Origin: Phymorhynchus buccinoides | Taxonomy: Eukaryota; Mollusca; Gastropoda; Neogastropoda; Raphitomidae | Reading direction: 5' to 3' | NCBI GenBank assembly: GCA_017654935.2 | Contig: CM065700.1 | Location: 50,077,927 to 50,141,926 of the forward strand | Length of the DNA: 64,000 nucleotides | Shown: positions 45,745 to 58,200 of the stretch, piece by piece | How the letters are laid out: every line of letters begins with the position of its first letter | Numbering within the stretch: the stretch's first letter is position 1 | The notes under the pieces: generated by a model | Told to the model about the DNA's origin: nothing | The model's input: the letters and a program-made list of their open reading frames with translations, nothing else | Database searches by the model: none | Made by a program: the position numbers and the translations under genes

Positions 45745-46000
45745 AGCAGGTAAAAGGTTATCAGAGTGGAATCGACAACAAAGAATGAATAAACAAACAA
45801 AACAAAAACTGTTGTCTCAGAATGAAGATGAATCAACCATAAGCGTAATACCAGTTAAAAAAGAAGAAGACAAACAAAACAGTACGAATTACGATGTTGT
45901 ATTGCTTACTGTTGGTGTGGTTGCTGGTGTTGGTTATTTGTCTTATAAATTATATAAAACACACATGCAACCAAAGCTAGAAAAACGAGTAGAAGTACAA
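45650..46000 (+). CDS. Uncharacterised element protein with a membrane segment, cut by the N-run
   Basis: At least 117 residues from ATG 45650 (MNATENQTNQTEQQTSPSQT). It has a Gln/Thr-rich start, a basic segment (GRVEAGKRLSEWNRQQRMNK), an acidic linker and one hydrophobic segment (YDVVLLTVGVVAGVGYLSYK). The frame is open into the gap; length and end unknown. Confidence 0.55.
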
Positions 46001-46500
46001 NNNNNNNNNNNNNNNNNNNNNNNNNNNNNNNNNNNNNNNNNNNNNNNNNNNNNNNNNNNNNNNNNNNNNNNNNNNNNNNNNNNNNNNNNNNNNNNNNNNN
46101 NNNNNNNNNNNNNNNNNNNNNNNNNNNNNNNNNNNNNNNNNNNNNNNNNNNNNNNNNNNNNNNNNNNNNNNNNNNNNNNNNNNNNNNNNNNNNNNNNNNN
46201 NNNNNNNNNNNNNNNNNNNNNNNNNNNNNNNNNNNNNNNNNNNNNNNNNNNNNNNNNNNNNNNNNNNNNNNNNNNNNNNNNNNNNNNNNNNNNNNNNNNN
46301 NNNNNNNNNNNNNNNNNNNNNNNNNNNNNNNNNNNNNNNNNNNNNNNNNNNNNNNNNNNNNNNNNNNNNNNNNNNNNNNNNNNNNNNNNNNNNNNNNNNN
46401 NNNNNNNNNNNNNNNNNNNNNNNNNNNNNNNNNNNNNNNNNNNNNNNNNNNNNNNNNNNNNNNNNNNNNNNNNNNNNNNNNNNNNNNNNNNNNNNNNNNN
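46001..46500. other. Assembly gap of exactly 500 N
   Basis: A round 500-base N-run marks a scaffold join of unknown true size, not a measured gap. The missing right end of the element and the VPS53 3' exons are not recovered on the far side; DHX37 exons are. Confidence 0.99.
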
Positions 46501-46576
46501 TCACATGGACGTCCAAAGCCTCGGCCAGCCAGCGAACAGGGAGGGCGGGGCGAATGGGGCCTGGGAAATGCTACAG
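46501..46576 (+). CDS. DHX37: DHX37 exon with helicase motif VI (5' edge in gap)
   Basis: TWTSKASASQRTGRAGRMGP, GKCY plus two bases; donor CAG|GTTAGT. QRTGRAGR contains the arginine finger residues of DEAH helicases. Confidence 0.9.
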
Positions 46577-49171
46577 GTTAGTATTATGTCTTCTCTTCTT
46601 CTATGTTCCCTGGTCAAGTTTGTGTCCAGTCTTCCGTTTCTGGATGACCTCACTACATTCATCCAACACATGCAGATTTCAGAGGAGCTCAAAAGAGAAA
46701 ATGGTGGGGGTTTTCTTTCCCTTTTCAAGGCAGAAGAATTGACCAACAAGGCAGTAAAAAATAGTAGATTACAGTAAACTAGAAAAGGCAAATTGAAATA
46801 GGAAATACATTGTAGGAAATTGCTAGCACAGAACTTCCAGAAGTTGGAGATATATTTGTATTGAAAAACTCCCTTTCCCCTGTTTTTCCATGGGAGCAAA
46901 GGTGATTGCAATCTAGTCTGGCAAAGTTCTTCAGATCTTAGTTTGTAGTTATTTTGACCTTAGTTTTTCCTAGTATAATGTTTTTAGTATGAGATGGCCT
47001 CTTCATGCGCCATTCCTTGCTGCGGATGCCATGATGCTGCGAAGGGGGGATGATATAGGAATGCATGTTGTCATCTTCAGGGGGTTTAATGTTTCATGCA
47101 ATGTTTAGTGGACATGATTTGATTTGATGTTGTTTTGAAAGCCTTCTCAGTTGGAATAAACGATTGACACTGGTTTCAGACTGTATTCCTCAGCGGTGTA
47201 CAAAAACCACTTTGAGGATCACGCCGTGCCGGAAATCAACCGTCGCCCTGTCGATGACTTGGTGCTACACATGAAGGTAGTGTGTGTGTATATGTGTGTG
47301 TGTGTGTCTGTCTGTGTGTCTGTCTGTGTGTGTGTGGGTGTGTATTATGTATGTGGGGTGTTTGTGTGGGTGTTTGTGTGTATGTGTGTTTATGCATACA
47401 TACATGCTTCTGTGTAAGTATGTGTGTGTGTGTACAATTGCAGTGTTTGCGTTTATAGTTGTGTGTGTGTGTGTGTGTGTGTACAATTACATGTGTTTGC
47501 GTTTATAGTTGTGTGTGTGTGTGTGCAATTGCATGTGTGTTTGCGTTTATAGTTGTGTGTGTGCAATTGCATGTGTGTTTGCGTTTATAGTTGTGTTTGT
47601 GCCTACTTTTACTTCTGTCTATCACGGTCAACATTGATATTATAGAAATTGCCAGTGAATCGTCAGTCAGTTTGTGGTGTGCTTGTGTGTGTATTTCATT
47701 GACTGCTGATGTTTTGTTTCATTACGATGGATTGTTTGATAACTATGTTGACATCCTACAGGCGATGGGCATTGTGTGTGTATGTCATTGACTGCTGATG
47801 TTTTGCTTCATTACGATGGATTGTTTGATAACTATGTTGACGTCCTACAGGCGATGGGCATTGTGTGTGTATGTCATTGACTGCTGATGTTTTGCTTCAT
47901 TACGATGGATTGTTTGATAACTATGTTGACGTCCTACAGGCGATGGGCATTGTGTGTGTATGTCATTGACTGCTGATGTGTTGTTTCATTATGATGGATT
48001 GTTTGATAACTATGTTGACGTCCTATAGGCGATGGGCATCAGCAAGGTGGTCAACTTCCCTTTCCCTACACCGCCTGCCGGCACTCAGATTCAGGTCAGT
48101 TTGCGCAAGTTTGAAATTCAATATTTATTTTAATAGTTATGTAGCGATTTCTTGGAGAGCCAAACGCATGCATGGGAGACAGACTTCAGACTTCAGATAC
48201 TTTATTTAGCAAGGATAAGAATTTAGGCTGGGCCTGTTCTTCCATTCTGTCCTTGGTTCTAAGCATGCAATGCGAAACTAATACTACAAATGAACATTGA
48301 TACAAAGAGAAATCATTAGCAGCAACAGCAGTAGGAAACATAACAATGGCATAGTAGGTAGAGCATCGGCATCAGGGAGAGAGGGAGTTAGGGAGAGAGA
48401 GAGGGGGAGGTAGAGAGAGGGAGAGGAAGTGAATGAACAAACAAAACCTTTACTATGAGGGTAAAGAATAAGCGCACAATGGGCATTGTTTGCAAATTGC
48501 CCTCTAACAAGAGAAAAGTAGAACATAAAAAAAGAGAGAGATAGCAAGAGCAAGAGAGACTGAAAGGAGAGAAAGAATAATAATAATAATAATAAACGGA
48601 TATTTATATAGCGCTTTTTATCGAGCACAAAGCGCTTTACAATCAGTATTGAAACACTCACACACGCACACACACGCACAACAGACACACACGCACGTAC
48701 GTGCACGCACGAGCGTGAACGCGTTCTTGCACACAGACATACACACACATACCCACACACATTTCATCAAAACACACAGAAAACACATTCTCACTGAAAC
48801 GCACACAAACTTACTCAAGCATACACTTGTACAAAACACGCGCACACACATACACACACACGCGCACTCACATACACAAAGCACTCACGTGTACTCACAC
48901 TCGCAGACACATACTCACACACACTCCTCCCCCCCCCCCCCTTCTAGTGAACACAATCTCTCCTGCGCACGCATACACTCATACACATGCAAGCAGATAT
49001 ACCCACACAGAACACACACAACATACTCACACACACACACACACACCTGCTTGGAAGTGCGGCCGTGGGCGCACGCACACTCACATTCGTGCACACGCTC
49101 ACAAATTACATACATACACATACACGCACACAAATTACATACATACAAACATACGGACATACATCGCACAA

Positions 49172-49205
<34 letters not shown>

Positions 49206-52200
49206 CGCACAATCACACACACACACACGTGCACATGGAGATGGGGGGTGTTATTAAAAAGACTGCCGGAACAGATGGGTTTTCAGGTTTGTTTTGAACG
49301 ATGCTAAAGATTGACTATGTCTGACAGCAGAAGGCAATGAATTCCAGAGTTTGACTGCTGATGATGTAAAAGCTCTACCGCCGTGCCTATCACGTTTAAA
49401 TTTTTGTATTCGAAAGATCCTATTGTCATTTGCTGAGCGGAGAGATCGAGATGGAACGTAAATTTCAAGAAGCTCAGAGAGTTATTGCGGTGCTGTTCCC
49501 GATATGATCTGATAGCAGAGACAGGCAGCTTTGTAGTTTATTCTTTGTTGAACGGGTAGCCAATGTAACTCTTTAAGTAGAGGTGATGTGTGTTGAAGAC
49601 GCTTGGCTTTGAAGACCATTCTAGCAGCAGAGTTTTGAAGTTGTTGTAAGGGTTTGAGAAGCGCCTGTGGGCAACCAAGTAGAAGGGAGTTGCAGTAATC
49701 TAATCTAGACAGAAGAGAGGGAGAAGGAGAGAGAGAAAGAGAGCGATTTTGTATGGATGAATAAAAACTGTATAAAAGAAGTGAAGCCCTGACATGACTT
49801 GATGTTGATTGTTTTCTTTGTCACAGACAGCTGAAAGACTGCTGCTGTCCCTGGGAGCACTGGAGGTCAAACAGGGGTCAGGGGTCAAGGTCATCAAGGG
49901 CAAGAAAGGTCAGCGCTACTATAAATAAAGTTACAGCTACAATGTAGGTTGTGCAGTAACTTGATAGTGGTTGATGCGTGTGTTTAAGGTGGCGCACTGC
50001 ATGTTTTGGGGGGCAATTTTAGTTTCTCAGGAACGAATAAAGATTATCTACATGAAATGTTGCACAGTCATTCAGTGCATCACTCTGACCATTTATTCCA
50101 AATGTGAAGACTGTGAAGGCACTATGAAAGTATGGAGTCCACCTAAAACAAAAATCACACCAAAACTTAGCCCCTTACCAGCACTGGATTCAAGCACTGC
50201 ATGGTGATGCTGATCATTTGTCCACTTTCCTAAGACATCAAAACGTGCAAATAGCATAAAATGTAGCCCCTTACCAGCACTGGATTCAAGCACTGCATGG
50301 TGATGCTGATCATTTGTCCACTTTCCTAAGACATCAAAACGTGCAAATAGCATAAAATGTAGCCCCTTACCAGCACTGGATTCAAGCACATGCTGATAAT
50401 TTGTCCACTTTCCTAAGACATCAAAATGTGCAAATAGCATAAAATGTAGCCCCTTACCAGCACTGGATTCAAGCACTGCATGGTGATGCTGATCATTTGT
50501 CCACTTTCCTAAGACATCAAAACGTGCAAATAGCATAAAATGTAGCCCCTTACCAGCACTGGATTCAAGCACTGCATGGTGATGCTGATCATTTGTCCAC
50601 TTTCCTAAGACATCAAAACGTGCAATAGCATAAAATGTAGCCCCTTACCAGCACTGGATTCAACGCACTGCATGGTGATGCTGATCATTTGTCCACTTTC
50701 GTAAGACATCAAGACTTGCAATAGCATAAAATGTAGCATCTCTGAGTTAACTCACGTTCTTTGTCTCGAGCAAGATCCTGTGATTTTTCACTGTTGTTTG
50801 TTGAGACAAAGAACGCGAGTTTCCAGCTAGGACTCGGATAGCAAAGGGGGCAGCTGCTATTATGGTGGGCTGGGCTGAAATGAAATGGTAGAGATGCCTT
50901 GCCCAGGGTACATCCCCACTCTCTCGACCAAAGGGAGTTGAGGACAGCTGGCATTGGGGAAGGTCCCCAAAGGCCAACCAATCCTTTTGGCTGCAGCACT
51001 AAGAGTCAGTGCAAATGTCCCCTAGTTTGAGAGCCACAGTCACATGAATTAGATCAAACTGTCTTACATTACACTGTTATTACATCAAACTGTAGTGCAT
51101 TACACTGTTATTACATCAAACTGTATTCCATTACACTGTTATTACATCAAACTGTATTCCATTACACTGTTATTACATCAAACTGTAGTGCATTACACTG
51201 TTATTACATCAAACTGTATTCCATTACACTGTTATTACATCAAACTGTATTCCATCACACTGTTATTACATCAAACTATTCCATTACACTGTTATTACAT
51301 CAAACTGTATTCCATTACACTGTTATTACATCAAACTGTATTCCATTACACTGTTATTACATCAAACTGTAGTGCATTACACTGTTATTACATCAAACTG
51401 TATTCCATTACACTGTTATTACATCAAACTGTATTCCATTACACTGTTATTACATCAAACTATTCCATTACACTGTTATTACATCAAACTGTATTCCATT
51501 ACACTGTTAGTACATCAAATTGTATTCCATTACACTGTTAGTACATCAAACTGTATTCCATTACACTGTTATTACATCAAATTGTATTCCATTACACTGT
51601 TATTACATCAAATTGTATTCCATTACACTTTTATTACATCAAACTGTATTCCATTACACTGTTATTACATCAAACTGTATTCCATTACACTGTTATTACA
51701 TCAAACTGTATTCCATTACACTGTTATTACATCAAACTGTATTCCATTACACTGTTATTACATCAAACTGTATTCCATTACACTGTTATTACATCAAACT
51801 GTATTCCATTACACTGTTATTACATCAAACTGTATTCCATTACACTGTTATTACATCAAATTGTATTCCATTACACTGTTATTACATCAAACTGTATTCC
51901 ATTACACTGTTACATCAAACTGTATTCCATTACACTGTTATCATCAAATTGTATTCCATTACACTTTTATTACATCAAATTGTATTCCATTACACTGTTA
52001 TTACATCAAACTGTATTCCATTACACTGTTATTACATCAAACTGTATTGCATTACACTGTTATTACATCAAACTGTATTGCATTACACTGTTATTACATC
52101 AAACTGTATTCCATTACACTGTTATTACATCAAACTGTATTCCATTACACTGTTATTACATCAAACTGTATTGCATTACACTGTTATTACATCAAACTGT

Positions 52201-55200
52201 ATTCCATTACACTGTTATTACATCAAACTGTATTCCATTACACTGTTATTACATCAAACTGTATTCCATTACACTGTTATTACATCAAACTGTATTCCAT
52301 CACACTGTTATTACATCAAACTGTATTCCATTACACTGTTATTACATCAAACTGTATTCCATTACACTGTTATTACATCAAACTGTATTCCATTACACTG
52401 TTATTACATCAAACTGTATTCCATTACACTGTTATTACATCAAACTGTATTCCATTACACTGTTATTACATCAAACTGTATTCCATTACACTGTTATTAC
52501 ATCAAATTGTATTCCATTACACTGTTATTACATCAAATTGTATTCCATTACACTTTTATTACATCAAACTGTATTCCATTACACTGTTATTACATCAAAC
52601 TGTATTCCATTACACTGTTATTACATCAAACTGTATTCCATTACACTGTTATTACATCAAACTGTATTCCATTACACTGTTATTACATCAAACTGTATTC
52701 CATTACACTGTTATTACATCAAACTGTATTCCATTACACTGTTATTACATCAAACTGTATTCCATTACACTGTTATTACATCAAACTGTATTCCATTACA
52801 CTGTTATTACATCAAACTGTATTCCATTACACTGTTATTACATCAAACTGTATTCCATTACACTGTTATTACATCAAACTGTATTCCATTACACTGTTAT
52901 TACATCAAACTGTATTCCATTACACTGTTATTACATCAAACTGTATTCCATTACACTGTTATTACATCAAATTGTATTCCATTACACTGTTATTACATCA
53001 AACTGTATTCCATTACACTGTTATTACATCAAACTGTATTCCATTACACTGTTATTACATCAAACTGTATTCCATTACACTGTTATTACATCAAACTGTA
53101 TTCCATTACACTGTTATTACATCAAACTGTATTCCATTACACTGTTATTACATCAAACTGTATTCCATTACACTGTTATTACATCAAACTGTATTCCATT
53201 ACACTGTTATTACATCAAACTGTATTCCATTACACTGTTATTACATCAAACTGTATTGCATTACACTGTTATTACATCAAACTGTATTGCATTACACTGT
53301 TATTACATCAAACTGTATTGCATTACACTGTTATTACATCAAACTGTATTGCATTACACTGTTATTACATCAAACTGTATTCCATTACACTGTTATTACA
53401 TCAAACTGTATTCCATTACACTGTTATTACATCAAACTGTATTCCATTACACTGTTATTACATCAAACTGTATTCCATTACACTGTTATTACATCAAACT
53501 GTATTCCATTACACTGTTATTACATCAAACTGTATTCCATTACACTGTTATTACATCAAACTGTATTCCATTACACTGTTATTACATCAAACTGTATTCC
53601 ATTACACTGTTATTACATCAAACTGTATTCCATTACACTGTTATTACATCAAACTGTATTCCATTACACTGTTATTACATCAAACTGTATTCCATTACAC
53701 TGTTATTACATCAAACTGTATTCCATTACACTGTTATTACATCAAACTGTATTCCATTACACTGTTATTACATCAAACTCCATTACACTGTTATTACATC
53801 AAACTGTATTCCATTACACTGTTATTACATCAAACTGTATTCCATTACACTGTTATTACATCAAACTGTATTCCATTACACTGTTATTACATCAAACTGT
53901 ATTCCATTACACTGTTATTACATCAAACTGTATTCCATTACACTGTTATTACATCAAACTGTATTCCATTACACTGTTATTACATCAAACTGTATTCCAT
54001 TACACTGTTATTACATCAAACTGTATTCCATTACACTGTTATTACATCAAACTGTATTCCATTACACTGTTATTACATCAAACTGTATTCCATTACACTG
54101 TTATTACATCAAACTGTATTCCATTACACTGTTATTACATCAAACTGTATTCCATTACACTGTTATTACATCAAACTGTATTCCATTACACTGTTATTAC
54201 ATCAAACTGTATTCCATTACACTGTTATTACATCAAACTGTATTCCATTACACTGTTATTACATCAAACTGTATTCCATTACACTGTTATTACATCAAAC
54301 TGTATTCCATTACACTGTTATTACATCAAACTGTATTCCATTACACTGTTATTACATCAAACTGTATTCCATTACACTGTTATTACATCAAACTGTATTC
54401 CATTACACTGTTATTACATCAAACTGTATTCCATTACACTGTTATTACATCAAACTGTATTCCATTACACTGTTATTACATCAAACTGTATTCCATTACA
54501 CTGTTATTACATCAAACTGTATTCCATTACACTGTTATTACATCAAACTGTATTCCATTACACTGTTATTACATCAAACTGTATTCCATTACACTGTTAT
54601 TACATCAAACTGTATTCCATTACACTGTTATTACATCAAACTGTATTCCATTACACTGTTATTACATCAAACTGTATTCCATTACACTGTTATTACATCA
54701 AACTGTATTCCATTACACTGTTATTACATCAAACTGTATTCCATTACACTGTTATTACATCAAACTGTATTCCATTACACTGTTATTACATCAAGCTGTA
54801 TTCCATTACACTGTTACTACATCACACTGTATTCCATCACACTGTTAGTACATTACACTGTATTCCATTACACTGTTATTACATCAAACTGTATTCCATT
54901 ACACTTTTATTGCATCAAATTGTTTTCCATTACACTGTTATTACATCACATTGTATTACATTACTGTGTCATTTCCCAGTGGAGCCCACCCCCACCATCA
55001 CATTGTATTACTGTGTCATCTCCCAGTGGAGCCCACCCCCACCATCACATTGTATTACTGTGTCATTTCCCAGTGGAGCCCACCCCCACCATCACATTGT
55101 ATTACTGTGTCATCTCCCAGTGGAGCCCACCCCCACCATCACATTGTATTACTGTGTCATTTCCCAGTGGAGCCCACCCCCACCATCACATTGTATTAGT

Positions 55201-58200
55201 GTGTCATCTCCCAGTGGAGCCCACCCCCACCATCACATTGTATTACTGTGTCATTTCCCAGTGGAGCCCACCCCCACCATCACATTGTATTACTGTGTCA
55301 TCTCCCAGTGGAGCCCACCCCCACCATCACATTGTATTACTGTGTCATCTCCCAGTGGAGCCCACCCCCACCATCACATTGTATTACTGTGTCATCTCCC
55401 AGTGGAGCCCACCCCCACCATCACATTGTATTAGTGTGTCATCTCCCAGTGGAGCCCACCCCCACCATCACATTGTATTACTGTGTCATTTCCCAGTGGA
55501 GCCCACCCCCACCATCACATTGTATTACTGTGTCATCTCCCAGTGGAGCCCACCCCCACCATCACATTGTATTACTGTGTCATCTCCCAGTGGAGCCCAC
55601 CCCCACCATCACATTGTATTACTGTGTCATTTCCCAGTGGAGCCCACCCCCACCATCACATTGTATTACTGTGTCATTTCCCAGTGGAGCCCACCCCCAC
55701 CATCACATTGTATTACTGTGTCATTTCCCAGTGGAGCCCACCCCCACCATCACATTGTATTACTGTGTCATTTCCCAGTGGAGCCCACCCCCACCATCAC
55801 ATTGTATTAGTGTGTCATCTCCCAGTGGAGCCCACCCCACCATCACATTGTATTATTGTGTCATTTCCCAGTGGAGCCCACCCCCACCATCACATTGTAT
55901 TATTGTGTCATTTCCCAGTGGAGCCCACCCCCACCATCACAGACCTGGGTCAGACCATGTCCCAGTACCCCGTTGCCCCGCGTTACGCCTGCATGTTAGC
56001 TTCAGCCACCTCCCGTCCCGACCTGTTACCTTACGTCATCATGGCTGTCGCCGCCCTGTCTGTGGACGAACTGTTTGTGGATTTCCAGAATGCGGATAAA
56101 GAGGTAATGTCTCGAATAAATGGTTACAGTTGGTAGATCTCGACCTGGAATAATTGTGCTGGGCAAGGGATGTTTATTTGTTGCGAAAATAATTTGATCA
56201 AGTGCGTGAGAAAGTGAAGGAAGATGAAGTTCAAATACTTTTGTGAGGTTTGTCTCTTTTCTTCCCACATATTTTGCTGCCTTCCTGCAGAATTCTTAAC
56301 CCCTTCAAGACTTCACTGCCTGACGTTGGTCTGGGGTTGCCTAGAAAACAATATAACCCCTTCAAGACTTCACTGCCTGACGTTGGTCTGGGGTTGCCTA
56401 GAAAACAATATAACCCCTTCAAGACTTCACTGCCTGAGGCAAACATCAGTACTGGCCTGGGGTTGCCTAGGAAACAATATAACCCCTTCAAGACTTCACT
56501 GCCTGAGGCAAACATCATTACTGGCCTGGGGTTGCCTAGGAAACAATATAACCCCTTCAAGATTTCACTGCCTGAGGCAAACATCAGTACTGGCCTGGGG
56601 TTGCCTAGGAAACAATATAACCCCTTCAAGATTTCACTGCCTGAGGCAAACATCAGTACTGGCCTGGGGTTGCCTAGAAAACAGTATAACCCCTTCAAGA
56701 CTTCACTGTCTGAGGCAAACATCAGTACTGGCCTGGGGTTGCCTAGAAAACAATATAACAAATAAAAAGTGAAACAAAACTGCCACTGTCTGGCAAACAT
56801 CAGTTTTGACAAAACTATTGGTTGATCCAAGTTTAATTTTCACTTTGAAATCGTGGTTACTTGCATTAGGCAAATTCGGAATTACTGGTCTCCTTATTAC
56901 TATCAAACAATATGAAAACCCTTCAAGAGCATTTTCTGAGGCTCACATCAGTACTGGCCGATGTTGCCTTTACATTTATAACCCATTAAAAACTGAAAAA
57001 AGAACTGCCAAACATAAGTTCTGGCTTCTTCTGCTTTCCTAGGGTAAAGTACATATAACCCCTTTTCAGTTTTCACTGGTCACTGCTGCGTACAGCAAAC
57101 ATTCAGATTTCTCATGGGCACTTGTATATAAACTGCTGAAAAGTTGTTGAAGGATGTTGACACAGCTGCATAAAAAAAGCAAACATCAAGAAAATGTAAA
57201 ATGTGTGCATCCTATTTACAGCCTAATGTCCTCTTGACATGAGAACAGATCGTATTGGAAGCGTGGTGATGTCTCTATTATCTTCTTTATTCATCACATT
57301 TAATTTGAATTTAGTTCAGTGCTTTATCATTTTTCATTTTCTTTGTTGTTCTCTCTAAGGATGAAGATGCCAAAGATGCCACTGCGCGGAAGGAGAGAAT
57401 TAAAAAAGTGAAGAAAATCTGGACCGATGGGGTGAGTATCAGTATTGCCTTTATCCTCTGTGTCTGGACCGATGGGGTGAGTATCAGTATTGCTTTTATC
57501 ATGTGTGTGGACCGATGGGGTGAGTATCAGCATTGCCTTTATCCTCTGTGTGTGGACCGATGGGGTGAGTATCAGTATTGCTTTTATCCATGTGTGTGGA
57601 CCGATGGGGTGAGTATCAGCATTGCCTTTATCCTCTGTGTGTGGACCGATGGGGTGAGTATCAGTATTGCTTTTATCCTCTGTGTGTGGACCGATGGGGT
57701 GAGTATCAGTATTGCTGAGCTCCTCTGTGTGTGGACCGATGGGGTGAGTATCAGTATTGCCTTTATCCTCTGTGTGTGGACCGATGGGGTGAGTATCAGT
57801 ATTGCTTTTATCATGTGTGTCTGGACCGATGGGGTGAGTATCAGTATTGCTTTTATCATGTGTGTCTGGACCGATGGGGTGAGTATCAGTATTGCTTTTA
57901 TCATGTGTGTCTGGACCGATGGGGTGAGTATCAGTATTGCTTTTATCATGTGTGTCTGGACCGATGGGGTGAGTATCAGTATTGCCTTTATCCTCTGTGT
58001 GTGGACCGATGGGGTGAGTATCAGTATTGCTTTTATCCTCTGTGTCTGGACCGATGGGGTGAGTATCAGTATTGCTTTTATCCTCTGTGTGTGGACCGAT
58101 GGGGTGAGTATCAGTATTGCTTTTATCATGTGTGTCTGGACCGATGGGGTGAGTATCAGTATTGCTTTTATCCTCTGTGTGTGGACCGATGGGGTGAGTA

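Larger units (their letters stand above)
32950..46000. mobile_element. Polinton/Maverick-like self-synthesizing element, right end cut by the N-run
   Basis: Over 13 kb of AT-rich, intron-free, tightly packed genes carry the hallmark set of this group: family B DNA polymerase of the protein-primed type, a DDE integrase of retroviral type, and a packaging ATPase next to a capsid-like gene. Gene blocks alternate strand with divergent starts at 38.88, 41.32 and 45.17 kb and overlapping convergent ends. The left boundary lies near 32.95-33.0 kb, where host intron changes to sequence with repeated CTACTTTTA; an exact TIR cannot be proved since the other end is missing. No adenovirus-type cysteine protease is visible in the part present. 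Most genes are intact. Confidence 0.9.

Noticed and set aside
47196..49307. ORFs rich in Cys/Val or His/Thr
   Set aside because: Translations of (GT)n/(CA)n simple sequence.
51372..55810. Three overlapping plus-strand ORFs of 1158-1304 codons
   Set aside because: They are translations of the 31-bp satellite and the following acceptor array; the peptide repeats every 31 residues and the frames are equivalent.
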